Of a DNA stretch of 64,000 nucleotides, positions 20,914-31,448 are shown piece by piece. The stretch's first letter is position 1, and each line of letters begins with the position of its first letter. The notes under the pieces are model-generated. The model saw only the letters and a list, made by a program, of their open reading frames with translations. It was not told the DNA's origin and did not search any database. Position numbers and translations under genes: made by a program. Source of the stretch: Allacma fusca (Eukaryota; Arthropoda; Collembola; Symphypleona; Sminthuridae); NCBI GenBank assembly GCA_947179485.1, contig OX359245.1, forward strand, positions 51,633,067 to 51,697,066. Direction: 5' to 3'.

Positions 20914-23418
20914 TTAATGTCGGTTGGAGGCTTGAGTTTCTGGAGCTGGCAATGCTCGTAAGTTGCTTGTGGGCAGGCCTAGGGCAGCCTGCCCTGGCGA
21001 GTTTAAATTCTGGCTTTGTTGTTCTCTTTGTTGTCGTCTTGCAGCAAGGTAGTTACCGTAATCTGTGTAGTGCATGGGAAGGTGCTGACGGCAGAATTTT
21101 GTCTGATGGCCGGGTCTTGAGCATCGTTCACAAATAACTGTAGAGGCAGTTGCCTGTCCTTGTTGTTGCGTATTTATGGTAGGGCATTGTCTTCCTATAT
21201 GGCCAGACTTGTTGCATCTGTAGCATACGATAGGGTTGGAAGGATTGGAATTTTGTCCTTGTGCAAAGTTTGATGAGTACTGGCGTCTGGTTTGGGGCAC
21301 TGGGTTCGTGACAGCCATTATAGCTGTATTTGTAGATTCCAATTTGTCTAGCCTCTCTAGAACGGCGTCAAGTTTGTCAACCAAACTTGATGGAAGCTGT
21401 GGAGTAGGAGTTGCTTGCTCTTGTGGGCTCTGAGGCGCACAGGTTTCGTATGCCTTGAGGCCATCTAGTAAATGGGCAAAATTACGGATTTTTGCATTAT
21501 GTATGGTCTTTTGTAGTATACTAGTGAGTATTTTGGTCTTACTATCTGGTACATCTTTGGGAATATTGTTTAAGATGTCGTCGCAAAACTGGGCATATGT
21601 TTTGCGCTGTGTAGAGCGTAAGTCACAATAATGGTCGAGGTAGTTTTTTCCTGTTGGTGAGGCATCTGATATTTGATGTTGGAAATATGCTTTTTTGGTA
21701 GCGTCATCAGCATTAAATGTTGCAAAGAAAGAATTGCAGCGTGAGAAGAATTTTATGAGATTGTCAGAGGAGAGCTCAGAAGGAGAAAATTTTGGTTTAT
21801 CAAGTAGGAATCTGTTATTGTCCATGATGGGTTGAGGTGCAACGAGAGGAGGAAGAGGAGAAATGGATGGGGCAGGAGAGGAGGTTCGAGAAGAAGCTCG
21901 AGAGGAGGAAACACTATTTGAAGCTGTGGTAAAATGAAGGGATTCGGAGTCGGAATCGGAATCAATGTCAGTGGTTGACGCAGGAGGAGGTGTGATGTGA
22001 ATATTATAAAGTGGATTGTCGTCGTTAGGAATGATAGTTGTGGGTTCGTCGGGATCAATATCAGGAGTATTATCGTTTTGGTGAGGATTTGAGGGAGGAT
22101 TGTCCGGAAAGGAAGATGGTGGGATGGACAGAAGGTCTGGGTGTTGGAGGGTTGCTTCAGAAATAAATTCTGGTGGCAATAGAAAAATAGCTTCACGATA
22201 GGCGTCCGCAGATGTGAAAGGGAAGTTGGAAAGAGTGACCTTATTGATCAGGTTATTTTCATCTACAAGACTGAGGTAATAGGCTAAGGTTAGTTGGTGG
22301 GTAATATCTTGGTTTTGTCTTTTCAAAGTTTTGAGCCTTTCGGACCAAGAATTAGTGAGAATCATCAGACTATAAAATTGTGGAGCGGAAGACACAGGAG
22401 TAGGATGAGAGAGAAAAGAATGAGATGCAGTTGCAGTGGAAGTTGTGGGGAATGCTGTGGATGTAGTTACGGTGGTGAGGAGATCCGTAGCTAACAAAGA
22501 CTCGTGAATGTCTTGTAGTTCCTCTATTAGGGATGTGTGTTCGGTACTGTGGGTTTGCCAATTTCGAAAGATGGTATTGATTCTTGCAACAATACGGTTG
22601 AAACTTGCTCGGGTGTTTAGGAAGCTAAGGTCGGGGGTTAGTGCTGTAGCTAAGTTCAGGTCTCCCAAAAGTTGTTGATAATAGGGGTAATTGACAATAC
22701 TGGTTCCGGAGCGATCCCGTTGCTGTTTGGATGTAATGCGGTCCACCAATTGTTGAGCTACTTCCTCGAAGTAGTTGTGATTGTTAAACAGACGAGTGGA
22801 TGCCGGTTGGGAATTCGTTGTGGTCGGGGTGGCTACGATAGTATGCTCAGAAAAGTTTAAATTTGGGCTTACAGTTTCTGTTGTAACGGTCAAATTGTTA
22901 TCAGGATCATGTGGTCCAGTAGAGATGGCTGGTGTGGAAGTTCGGGACGGGTTGAATGACCTGAAGTCGTCGGGCGTTGTTGGTGGTTCGGGAGTCGGGC
23001 CTTCGGTATTGTCTCCGTCCGTGCTCGGTGGAGTTTGTGCTCGTGTGTCGTCCGGTACGGGAAGTACAGTGGTCTCGTCCAAGGTTATGGAGGTGTCCAC
23101 TGACCGTGGAATACGGCTTCGTTGTTTGTATAACACGTCAAAAACCGCGGCGGTGACCGTTTCTGGGACGATGTCCGTGTTGAGATATTGGGGTAGTTTC
23201 TGACGAAAGAGTTTATAAAATCGGAACTGACGGATAGCTTTTTCTACAGTTAGGTGGGGATACTTGTTTAACGCTTCCGTTTGCTCTGTAGAACTAAGAT
23301 CGACGGTGTTGGCGTCACTTTGGAGAATGGCAATGTAATTAACGTTGTTATAGCGGATGAATTCACTGCGGGAATTTAATTTTACCACTCGTATGAGTCG
23401 GATTTCTTGGCGAGACAT
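20914..23418 (-). CDS. gag: Gypsy Gag polyprotein
   Basis: 834 codons from the ATG at 23418. The frame is open for 36 more codons upstream, but those begin with GTG. Two CCHC zinc knuckles near the C-terminus, CYRCNKSGHIGRQC (about 732-745) and CERCSRPGHQTKFC (about 763-776), identify a nucleocapsid. The central part is Pro/Ser/Thr-rich with acidic stretches, and the protein is long for a Gypsy gag. The N-terminal MSRQEIRLI region matches nothing I know. The stop at 20914-20916 lies where the pol frame is already open. Confidence 0.9.
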   Translation of the reverse strand: MSRQEIRLIRVVKLNSRSEFIRYNNVNYIAILQSDANTVDLSSTEQTEALNKYPHLTVEKAIRQFRFYKLFRQKLPQYLNTDIVPETVTAAVFDVLYKQRSRIPRSVDTSITLDETTVLPVPDDTRAQTPPSTDGDNTEGPTPEPPTTPDDFRSFNPSRTSTPAISTGPHDPDNNLTVTTETVSPNLNFSEHTIVATPTTTNSQPASTRLFNNHNYFEEVAQQLVDRITSKQQRDRSGTSIVNYPYYQQLLGDLNLATALTPDLSFLNTRASFNRIVARINTIFRNWQTHSTEHTSLIEELQDIHESLLATDLLTTVTTSTAFPTTSTATASHSFLSHPTPVSSAPQFYSLMILTNSWSERLKTLKRQNQDITHQLTLAYYLSLVDENNLINKVTLSNFPFTSADAYREAIFLLPPEFISEATLQHPDLLSIPPSSFPDNPPSNPHQNDNTPDIDPDEPTTIIPNDDNPLYNIHITPPPASTTDIDSDSDSESLHFTTASNSVSSSRASSRTSSPAPSISPLPPLVAPQPIMDNNRFLLDKPKFSPSELSSDNLIKFFSRCNSFFATFNADDATKKAYFQHQISDASPTGKNYLDHYCDLRSTQRKTYAQFCDDILNNIPKDVPDSKTKILTSILQKTIHNAKIRNFAHLLDGLKAYETCAPQSPQEQATPTPQLPSSLVDKLDAVLERLDKLESTNTAIMAVTNPVPQTRRQYSSNFAQGQNSNPSNPIVCYRCNKSGHIGRQCPTINTQQQGQATASTVICERCSRPGHQTKFCRQHLPMHYTDYGNYLAARRQQREQQSQNLNSPGQAALGLPTSNLRALPAPETQASNRH

Positions 23419-23582
23419 GGGTTTTGGTAGGGAAAAGGGAGGAAGTTGTAGAAAATTTTGGCAGAGCCTCTGGCAGAGGCGGACGCCACAAAGATTTTTT
23501 GGAAGAGTTATTACACGGGAGCACACTCGCAGAGAGGTAAGGGGAACGCCTATATACTAATTAACAAATTGAGAATATAGGG

Positions 23583-23600
23583 AACGCCGCACCTGTACCA
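23583..23600 (-). other. Gypsy primer-binding site
   Basis: Directly next to the 5' LTR the minus strand reads TGGTACAGGTGCGGCGTT. It begins with the TGG expected from a tRNA 3' CCA end. I cannot assign the tRNA. Confidence 0.6.
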
Positions 23601-24168
23601 TGTTAAGGTCTAATTGATTTTGGGGGGAAATGGAGCTCAGATATGAGGAAATGAAATAAATAAGGAGTAAAATAGGAAATATAGGAGAGAGATTTAGTGA
23701 GGAAAGAACGGAGAGTTAAAAACAGTGTATGGGGGAATGTGCATCAGGCAGAGTGCACACACTCTTGCTGTGAGAGAGAGATGAGACGACGGCCGTGGGA
23801 AATAAGTGCGTATGTAAGATATGGGATTTACTCACGGGATATAGTTTATTGTATATTGTACATACAAAGGTTACACAGTTTGGCTGTTCTCACACGCGTC
23901 TCTTGGTCTTTCTTGGTCTGTGGCTCGGGGTTCTCTCGTCTCTCCGAGACTGGAGAGGCTGGGGTTTATATACGGAGGTGAGCACTTATGTGCCAACCTC
24001 CTGAAATATTTCCTACATTATTCTGACCAATGGGAATGTACTAAACAAAGGTACCTAATGCATTTTTACAGAGGTTGTTGTATCTTTACCGAACGTATAT
24101 GTACATCAATGTTATAATATGGTATACTTTAGCTTACAATCAGTTATAAAGCCAATAATGGCTTAACA
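23601..24168 (-). repeat. 5' LTR of the Gypsy element
   Basis: 568 bp, TGTTAAG...CTTAACA, nearly identical to 14605-15172. Confidence 0.95.
23965..23972 (-). promoter_or_regulatory. TATA box in the Gypsy 5' LTR
   Basis: The minus strand reads TATATAAA, about 130 bases after the midpoint of reading into the LTR. Downstream is an imperfect dyad (GTCTCGGAGAGACGAGAGAAC), expected in the transcript leader. Confidence 0.5.
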
Positions 24169-24707
24169 AATTATACATTTATAGTCATAACTGAAGTAAG
24201 TAATGGTACACATTATTTGAAAAGGGATTCGAAACTTGAGTGACAGAATAATTTTGGTGGCCGAAATAGTGCAGGAATAGAATAGTAATAATAAATTGTT
24301 GAGATAAGTCTGTACTTTAAGCTGCTTTAAGGAGGAATCTTGGAACTACGATTCTATAAATGTGTTATCTTTTTGGTACGAATATTTTTTTGTGCGATGT
24401 GTTTATTTTTTTACTCGTGGTCCGATTTTCGGTATGAGAATGTCGACAACTGTTTTAGGAATTATCTGGACGGGACAGGAATTTTGTTCATATGCCCCAA
24501 TTTTCGGGACCGGGACAACGTTTTTTAAAAATTTTGGAAACGAGACCGGGGACAACATTTTTTTTAAATTTTGGAAACGGGACGGGGACATGGTTTTTGT
24601 CACCGTGTCACGATTGTCGGGACGGGACTGGGGACAAAGGTTTCGAAAAAATATTGGGACGGGGCCGGAACAAGATTTTTGTTCCCAATAGAAGCTCTAC
24701 AGCACAT

Positions 24708-26259
24708 CTATCCTGCTGCAGTCGGAAATTTAGATTTGAGTCCATGCAATAAAAGGTGAACCCAATTCATTAAAATTTTGCTGCAAGCACTTGAATTGTT
24801 TTCTGTACCGGATCGTCAATGATTTAATGACATCTTGAATAACCTATCCTCCTTTCCTATTCTCGCTCTCGAGTCTAATTGGCATCTCCTAACCTTGCCC
24901 TATCTCTATAGCAAGTGTTTCGTTAGTGGTATCCCACATTGAGACAACCGAAAAATTGTAGTCGTTGCTCCAAATGATTGAAACTTTTGACCAGAAATAT
25001 GGACTTGGATAAATTATAGTTTAAACGAATTCGGAAATAAATTTACTAGTAATTATGTGAGGATTGATTGCATTCTGGATCACTTCAATTGAGTACACTA
25101 GACAAATGTTACCATGACCACTCCAGGGTGCGGATTTTTGTGGGAAGACGGGAAGATTCTTACCAGGGAAAAAATATTTCTGGCGAGGAAAATCTCAAAG
25201 GGAAGGGATTCTTTTTGCAAACACGGATTTTTAAATTCGTTCACATTTTTTTGGCAGCAATTTTGAAATTTGTTGGTTTGATTTAGGGAAATTTGCTATG
25301 TAAAAAGGGGTTTTTAGATTGGTTTACCTTATTTGGCAGGGAATTGACGTCTTGCTTGGGAAATGTTTCTGGCCAACAGGGATTTTGAAAATCGTTAACC
25401 TTTTTTCAGCAGGGATTTTGAAATCGTTGAGAACCTTCACGTAGGAATATAAAATTGAACAGGGAAATTCAGAAATGATCTTCCAGGGAGATTTACAAAA
25501 ATCCAGCCCCTGGACCATCATCCTATATGTGATCGTTAAAGGCTCCACTAAAATATTTCGGGATTATGAAAATGATATACGATACTAAACCGGAGGTGGA
25601 ACTCCTTGTTTTCCTGGGTAACCTAGTTTTGAAGATATTAGAAAATACGGGGGGATATGTTGGTACCGTGAAAGAGCTTGAGATCAGTTTTTAGAAATTG
25701 AAACTTTATTATACAAGAGTCTGTTTTGTCCATTCGTCCGACTCTGAAATGTCGAAAGTAGTGTATCACTGCAACACAATGGCTTATGGTCATGTTGCTT
25801 TTACTAAACAGTCTGATAAAAACGTAGTTGCCTTTCATAGTAATCTGCTAATCATATTTATTATTTCCATATCTCCACCACACAATCCCGTATGGACAAA
25901 ATCGCTTGTTGCAAAACATATATCATAAAAACTAGTTGTGCTTTCTGATGATCCTAAAGACCTAAAGTCAACAGTTACACCTTACAAAATTAGTTTTTGA
26001 AAACAATCTGCTAAAAATAAAACTGTACCATCAGCATATTTTTGTGTCATCGATAACTCCAGAAAGGAGACACTCAACGAAATTATACAAATACATACCA
26101 GAAAACAGGTAATTGTTGTTGTGCCTTTTTATAGTTTCAATAAGTTAACTGAAATTAATTAAAATCTCCAGGAAATGTATTCCGAGGACATGCAAACGTG
26201 ACATGACGGACGAATAGTAAACTAATTAAATAAACGTAATAGTTAACATAATAAAATGT
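24708..26259 (+). other. 3' flank of IR unit 2, continued
   Basis: Non-coding and related to the flanks of the other units. For example the GGAAATTTAGATTTGAGTCC block corresponds to sequence near 7288 and 34630, and the GTCCGACT stretch near 25735 corresponds to 7870. Confidence 0.55.
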
Positions 26260-26411
26260 TCATTTGAATTTTTTGACTTTACTTATATTCTTTTTAATGT
26301 CGCCTGCTACCTTGTTTGCTATTAATGTTAATTTATTTGCCTATCATTGTTTTGCCTATTAACATGAGTAGTGACCCATACCTGGCATTTGAAAAAAATA
26401 TAAAATGACTA

Positions 26412-26785
26412 ATATCAACCATGTTGAAATAATTGGAATACGTGGATATTGCTTAGAATCAATTTATTTGCCAAGCTTTCGAACTCAAACAGTGTTCATC
26501 TTCAGGGCTTAATTATGACTAACTATGCTATCCTTGTTTGATGTAGTATTTATAAAAATTTTACATTATTTTAATTTATAATTATTGAGTTGTGAATATT
26601 TTGCAAAAAATAATTATTTTTTCAACAATTTAAATTAAAAAACAAGATCAATCTATTAAATTCGGGATTATTGGCTTCCATGCGTTGCTTAAAATAAAAC
26701 CTTGGTTGACGTTCATCAATGACTGTTTTGATTGTTGGATAACTAAACCTTCCTTTATTTGTCGTAGGAATTGATTATTTTATTG
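26412..26785 (-). mobile_element. Short insertion, possibly a Penelope-like fragment
   Basis: A 374-bp segment flanked by a 9-bp direct repeat AAATGACTA (26403-26411 and 26786-26794). The related repeats at 7.8 and 9.6 kb lack it. It contains CAAGCTTTCGAAC...TTCATCTTCAGGGC, a motif that I associate with the ribozyme-bearing terminal repeats of Penelope-like elements. No reverse transcriptase is present. Confidence 0.45.
26451..26506 (-). ncRNA. Hammerhead-ribozyme-like core
   Basis: Read on the minus strand: CTGAAGA (fits CUGANGA), then GAAC and GTTC able to form stem II around a 9-base loop, then GAAA, then GCTT and AAGC able to form a short stem III. The strands outside do not pair into a clear stem I, so it is probably decayed or acts only as part of a dimer. 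Confidence 0.3.
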
Positions 26786-27770
26786 AAATGACTACTAAAA
26801 GTAAGTGACGTTTTAGAAAGTGAAACTTTCTTACACACGAGTATGTTCTGTCAGTTCGTCCGACTTCAAAATCTTGTAAGTCGTGTATCCCTACAATGCA
26901 ATGGATTATGTGCATGCAGCTTTTACCAAACAATCTGGCATAAAACGTAACTGTGCCTTTTCATAGTTTCCATGACCTGGGTTAAACAGCCTGACCTAAC
27001 GAAATTATTTTTGTACTTTTAGCATGAGCTTAATTACAAATTTGCGCTTAGATTTTTCAGAGACAAAATCCAATTTGTTCAGTTTGCAATAATGTGTACC
27101 AATATTGCAAAAAGTTCATTTGCGTTTATTGTTACTTTTTTTCGTCCAAACACCTTAGAATAATTCCGCATCACAATGTCAATTAGGCTACTAGTACCAC
27201 ACACGTACTACCGTACCTTTTTGGTCCTTCGAGCCGTATTTTACGAATCCATATTCAGCAGAAATACCACCAGTTCTGTGAATTGTAACCTACGAAGACT
27301 AAACACACATGACCAATATGATGCTGCACTTTCTCAGAAACGTGTGGTAACTGAAGTTGTTTCATCGGAAAATAATTACCTGGGTGTGTATACACGTACC
27401 TTTCTCTTCCTACGGTTCCTTTCATATTCATGCACCATCTCTGAAACGAAAGTCTTTCTCAAATATTGTCCTGCAACTAAGTATGTCTGTAAGGAGAAGC
27501 AACGTATTTCATATCGAAAACAGCACAAATTTTATGCGGGACTTATTAGGCGTTTATTTTTTAAGCAAATATAACATTTGCAGCTTTCGTACAGACATTT
27601 ACGTCTTTACTTAAAACCTCTTGATGTAACTTTCTAATTTAATTTCCAGATACTTATATTTAGTGTGCCACTAGATTAAACTTACACGAACACATGCTTG
27701 AGTAGGTCAAATTTTTAATCAATAATAGGGTCCCAGCCCGAAGATTCCTTAATGATAAATATGAAACAAT

Positions 27771-27930
27771 GTGAACACCCAAGATGTACTAATTCAGTTG
27801 CATTTCAATTTTTAAGTATCTACCTATCGATCTCCCCGCTATGGTTAAAAGGATTCATTTCTTTAAAAAACTAAACTTGAGTTCCTTGAGCACACCCTCC
27901 GTTGCCTTCTTCAAACGATTATATTAAAAA
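27771..27930 (+). promoter_or_regulatory. Conserved 5' flank of IR copy 3
   Basis: Counterpart of 2218-2370, about 211 bp before the start codon. Copy 2 lacks this block. Confidence 0.35.
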
Positions 27931-28140
27931 ATTAAAATTTACATTCGCTAGACAATAACTGTTTGAGACACTCCTAAACTACAGTCCTGATGACAATATT
28001 CCAGTTCTGTAGTGTCATCCTAGTAGACATAATTATTACAGTTCGTATAATTTGTTAACTCCGTATGAAGTAACCTTATCCAACTTGGATCCGAGGCACA
28101 TTTAAAATAAAAGAATTCCCGTTGAAATATTTTTTTTTTG

Positions 28141-30181
28141 ATGAACAATCTTTTAAAAATTAGCATTTTTCTTTCCTGTGCCATTCTTTCCTTGTCTATT
28201 GATCCAATGGAGCGGGTCAATTTGCATCCAATCACTGACAAACTCCAGCACTGTATTATTTACATTTTTCAAATCAAGGAACACATTGACTACAGTAAAA
28301 TCCAGAGCCCATTTCTACTCATCGTTTTCCCGATGCAAGAAGTAATGCGGAGGTACAATAGAACAACGACGATGTTCATGGCTAGATCCCATACCCCTCA
28401 TCTCGACACGTTCTCATCTATCCATGGAGGAAGGATTTTCAAGGCAAGAGGTTTATCATGCAAAGCCACATTCATTTCAACGGCGAATCTTTCGGATGAA
28501 TCCAATTTTGAATATACGATGCAACGTCCGGATTTCACTCTTGTCGAGTATATTTTTGAGTTCTACTACCTGAAAGCAAAATTGAATGACTTGATCATTC
28601 TAATTGCCCACAATTCCACGGTCACAAAATTTATTGACGAAGCTACGAGGATACTAAAAAAGCAAGTTGAGTTTCATGCACAAGTATTCGTTTTGTTCCC
28701 GGAAGTTGGGGACTTATTGGAGGAAGAAACGTATTCTGGCTTTTACGCCTGTTGGTTTTCGGATGGATGCATGGTCAGATTTAATTGCTCCGGCCCGAGC
28801 TGCTCAGATTCAATGTGGCAAGTTTTCAACTCTGCCACGAATTTCGGGAAAAAAATCCGACCGGTCACAGTTAAATTCAAGAATATGCCTCTAGTCCGAC
28901 CTCAATCCTTCCTTGGAAGCCCATTCCAAAGGAACAAGTCGTGGACACTTCAGGAAACCATCCATTTTTTTCTTACTGGATTATGTGGACTCCAATTTTA
29001 CTCTGTCCGAAAACTTCTACAAGTTTGCGAAAACACCCTCTATTAGTTATAATCGTTATCAAATCCATATTACTAGACCCGACGTCTGGATATTCCCACT
29101 CTCCCACAGATCCGGGTTTAATTTTATCACATCTGATGGCGTGGCTGCTGTGACGCACGAATACAGCTTGTACACAAGTCCGATAGAGTTGACCGTCTGG
29201 CTTTGTTTATTGGGTGCCACATTGGTGGTGGCTGCAAGCCTGTCCTCAGAAACATTTCGCTCTGGTGGATTAAGGAAATCATTCTTTCAAGTAATGTTTG
29301 ACCTATTCGCCAACCTACTAGAGCAAGGTTGGGACATGGGGAAAGTGAGTGTAAATACTGGGAAGGGAATGATAAGAGCTTGGATTGTGTTGAGTTGGCT
29401 CCTGACTGGGATTATTATTTCCAATGGTTACAAAGGCCTCCTAAAAACAACATTCTTAACTCAAAATGAATTCACCACGAAATGGTCTAGATTGGATCAA
29501 ATCCAGGATTTTATTTGGTACGTTCCTGCGGGTCACTCATCCCATAAGAATATAACGTGGAAAACGAACCATCAGGATGATGACACTGCCTGGAAATTCT
29601 GCACTGCGGACATGGCATTACCAGACGGCATTGACGTTGATAATGTTCCTGTCTACGGAAGAAGTAAGATTCCGCATGGACTGAGAAATAGGACAGTACA
29701 TGCGAAACAACTCCGATGCATCATTCCTGGAGAATTTGACTTAGTCATTAAAAGGAACCTTACCGCAAAGAAAACTGCACTTGTTGTACACTCCTTTGCT
29801 TTGGACTATTTCTGGGACAGGGTTAGAACGACTATGGAGGCAAATCATCTGAGGTTTGCTCACAATAGGAAAATTGTGGATCCGTTTTTGAGAGATACGA
29901 TGTTTGTTGTTATCCATAACCCAATTGTGGAGGAATATGATTACTTGGGGAAAAGGGTTCATGTAATCATGAGCAGTGGCTTGTACTGGTTTTGGGGAAA
30001 ATGGGATAAAATAAGGTTCCCTAAAAAGGTTCCTAAATTCAAAATCAGGTCGGAAAGGGGAATCAAAGCGTTGTCCATGGATAGCTCTTTGAAGCTTGCA
30101 TTGGTTGCTTTACTCTGGACTTTCTTGACCTTCGTATTGGTTTTCATCATAGAGTGCTCTGTCGTTTCACTTTGGGGTTAG
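28141..30181 (+). pseudogene. IR-like receptor copy 3, chimeric, one-base frameshift
   Basis: The 5' part (28141 to about 28970) is a clearly diverged paralogue of copy 1, with its own signal peptide (NLLKISIFLSCAILSLS). From 28972 to the stop at 30179-30181 the sequence is almost identical to copy 1. At the switch a T-run is seven bases (28965-28971), where copies 1 and 4 have six, which shifts the frame. The upstream frame then ends at 29046, while the rest of the protein (TM1, pore, TM2, S2 lobe, TM3) is open in the next frame. A patch near 29615-29672 matches copy 4 instead of copy 1. A homopolymer error in the assembly would make this gene intact, so pseudogene status depends on that one base. 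Confidence 0.75.
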
Positions 30182-31063
30182 AACTAGGAGAATTTTCACT
30201 TAACTGTAGCCATCGTTGATGAATGGAGTTGTATCGCTGAGTGATTGATGAGAACATTGTACCTAATCTATATCTTAAATAATCTGACATATAATTCATT
30301 GCAGCTAGGGATTGTCGATTGAAAATGCCTAAACTTGTTTTTGCTCGCCCAGCTGAAAATGCCCAAAAATGTTGCCAACAACCCTCATGGTTCTGGAAGT
30401 ATAAACAACTTTTGAAAATGTCTTGTTTTTGGTAATGTAATGGCTTTATTGCAGGGACGGGATATCGGAAAAATACGGATTTAAATGTGGATTCGAATAC
30501 TTTATAATTTCGATTTCAATTTGAATTATTTTTTTAAATACTTACAAATTTGAATTCCGATACGGATTCCAATATATTTGAATATTTCCTGAATTTGGAT
30601 TCCGATTCAAATACTTTTCGGATATTCTTACAAAAAATGGGAATTTATTCAAAAGCACAATTTAACCTCAAAAATATAAGCGATACATAACACATTAAGT
30701 GTTTTCAAGACAAAATTACCACGCAAATCATTTATTATAAACTTGAGGACAGAAAACATACGCTCAGCTGATATTTGAGTAACTGGAAAAGAAAGGAGTG
30801 ATCCCTTTTCCCCACCTTTCCGATTAGTTCCTTCTAACAGTATTTGTAAATCGATTTGTTTGATAACACATCTTAACTACTGTAGAATGTACTTGAGAGC
30901 AACATTTAAGAAGTGAGAAACTTGACTCACTTAATAGTGGTTAATAGTCCTGTGAGACCGAGACTATGCAGCTATCTCACCCTCGAGTCCGACCACAATC
31001 CTTCCTTGGGAGTCCATTCCAACGGAAGAAATCCTGGACACTTCACGAAACACTCCATTTTTT
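28972..31063 (+). repeat. Recent 2.09-kb duplicate of copy 1 sequence, circularly permuted
   Basis: 28972-30982 corresponds to 3413-5423: copy 1 3' half, its 3' flank and the left part of the hAT element. It is followed without a gap by 30983-31063, which corresponds to 3332-3412. The internal joint shows CCT microhomology (CACCCT and ATTCCT). Outside the block, on both sides, the sequence becomes a more diverged IR paralogue. Confidence 0.85.
30452..30982. mobile_element. Truncated copy of the 4893-5801 hAT element
   Basis: It keeps the left end CAGGGACGGG and the left octamer CTTTATTG (30444-30451), plus the transposase remnant. It stops at the recombination joint, so it has no right end. 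It arrived by duplication, not transposition. Confidence 0.9.
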
Positions 31064-31448
31064 CTTACTGGATTATGTGGACTCCAATTTTACTCTGTCC
31101 AAAAACTTGTACAAGTATGCGAAGACACCCTCTATTAGTTATAACCGTTATCGAAGCGAAAGCACTAGACCCGAAAATTGGATCTTCCCACTCTCTTACA
31201 TATCCGGGTTTAATTTTATCACGTCGGATGGCGCGGCTGCTGTAACGCACGAGTACAGCTTGTACACAAACCCAATAGAGCAGAGCGTTTGGCTTTGTTT
31301 ATTGGGTGCCACTTTGGTGGTAGCTCTTGCCCTGTCCTCAGAAACATTTCGCTCTGATGGATTAAGGAAATCCTTCTTTCAAGTAATGTTTGACCTATTC
31401 GCCAACCTACTAGAGCAAGGTTGGGACATGGGGAAAGTGAGTGTAAAT

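Larger units (their letters stand above)
14605..24168 (-). mobile_element. Complete Ty3/Gypsy LTR retrotransposon
   Basis: About 9.56 kb. Two LTRs of 568 bp begin TGTTAAG and end CTTAACA, and a 4-bp target duplication AATT flanks the element (14601-14604 and 24169-24172). I counted about three differences between the LTRs (near 15013-15014 and 15124), so the insertion is young. gag and pol are intact on the minus strand. The element sits inside the hAT-like element 14035-24699. It is a transposon, not a host gene. Confidence 0.95.
14035..24699. mobile_element. GGGACGGGGAC-rich hAT-like element hosting a Gypsy insertion
   Basis: The left end CAGAGCTTCTACCGGGG and right end AATAGAAGCTCTA are inverted repeats of the same family as the element at 39713-40632, which lies in the opposite orientation. 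Array sequence resumes directly outside both ends. The flanking octamers are CAGCAGTC (left) and CAGCACAT (right), read here as an eroded target duplication. Without the nested retrotransposon the element would be about 1.1 kb. Its arms (14035-14604 and 24173-24699) are rich in GGGACGGGGACAA motifs. No transposase was seen. Confidence 0.7.
26260..27170. repeat. Repeat A, third copy, upstream of IR copy 3
   Basis: Homologous to 7650-8240 and 9420-10140, with a 374-bp insertion at 26412-26785. It ends in TTTTTTCGTCCAAACACC. Confidence 0.5.
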
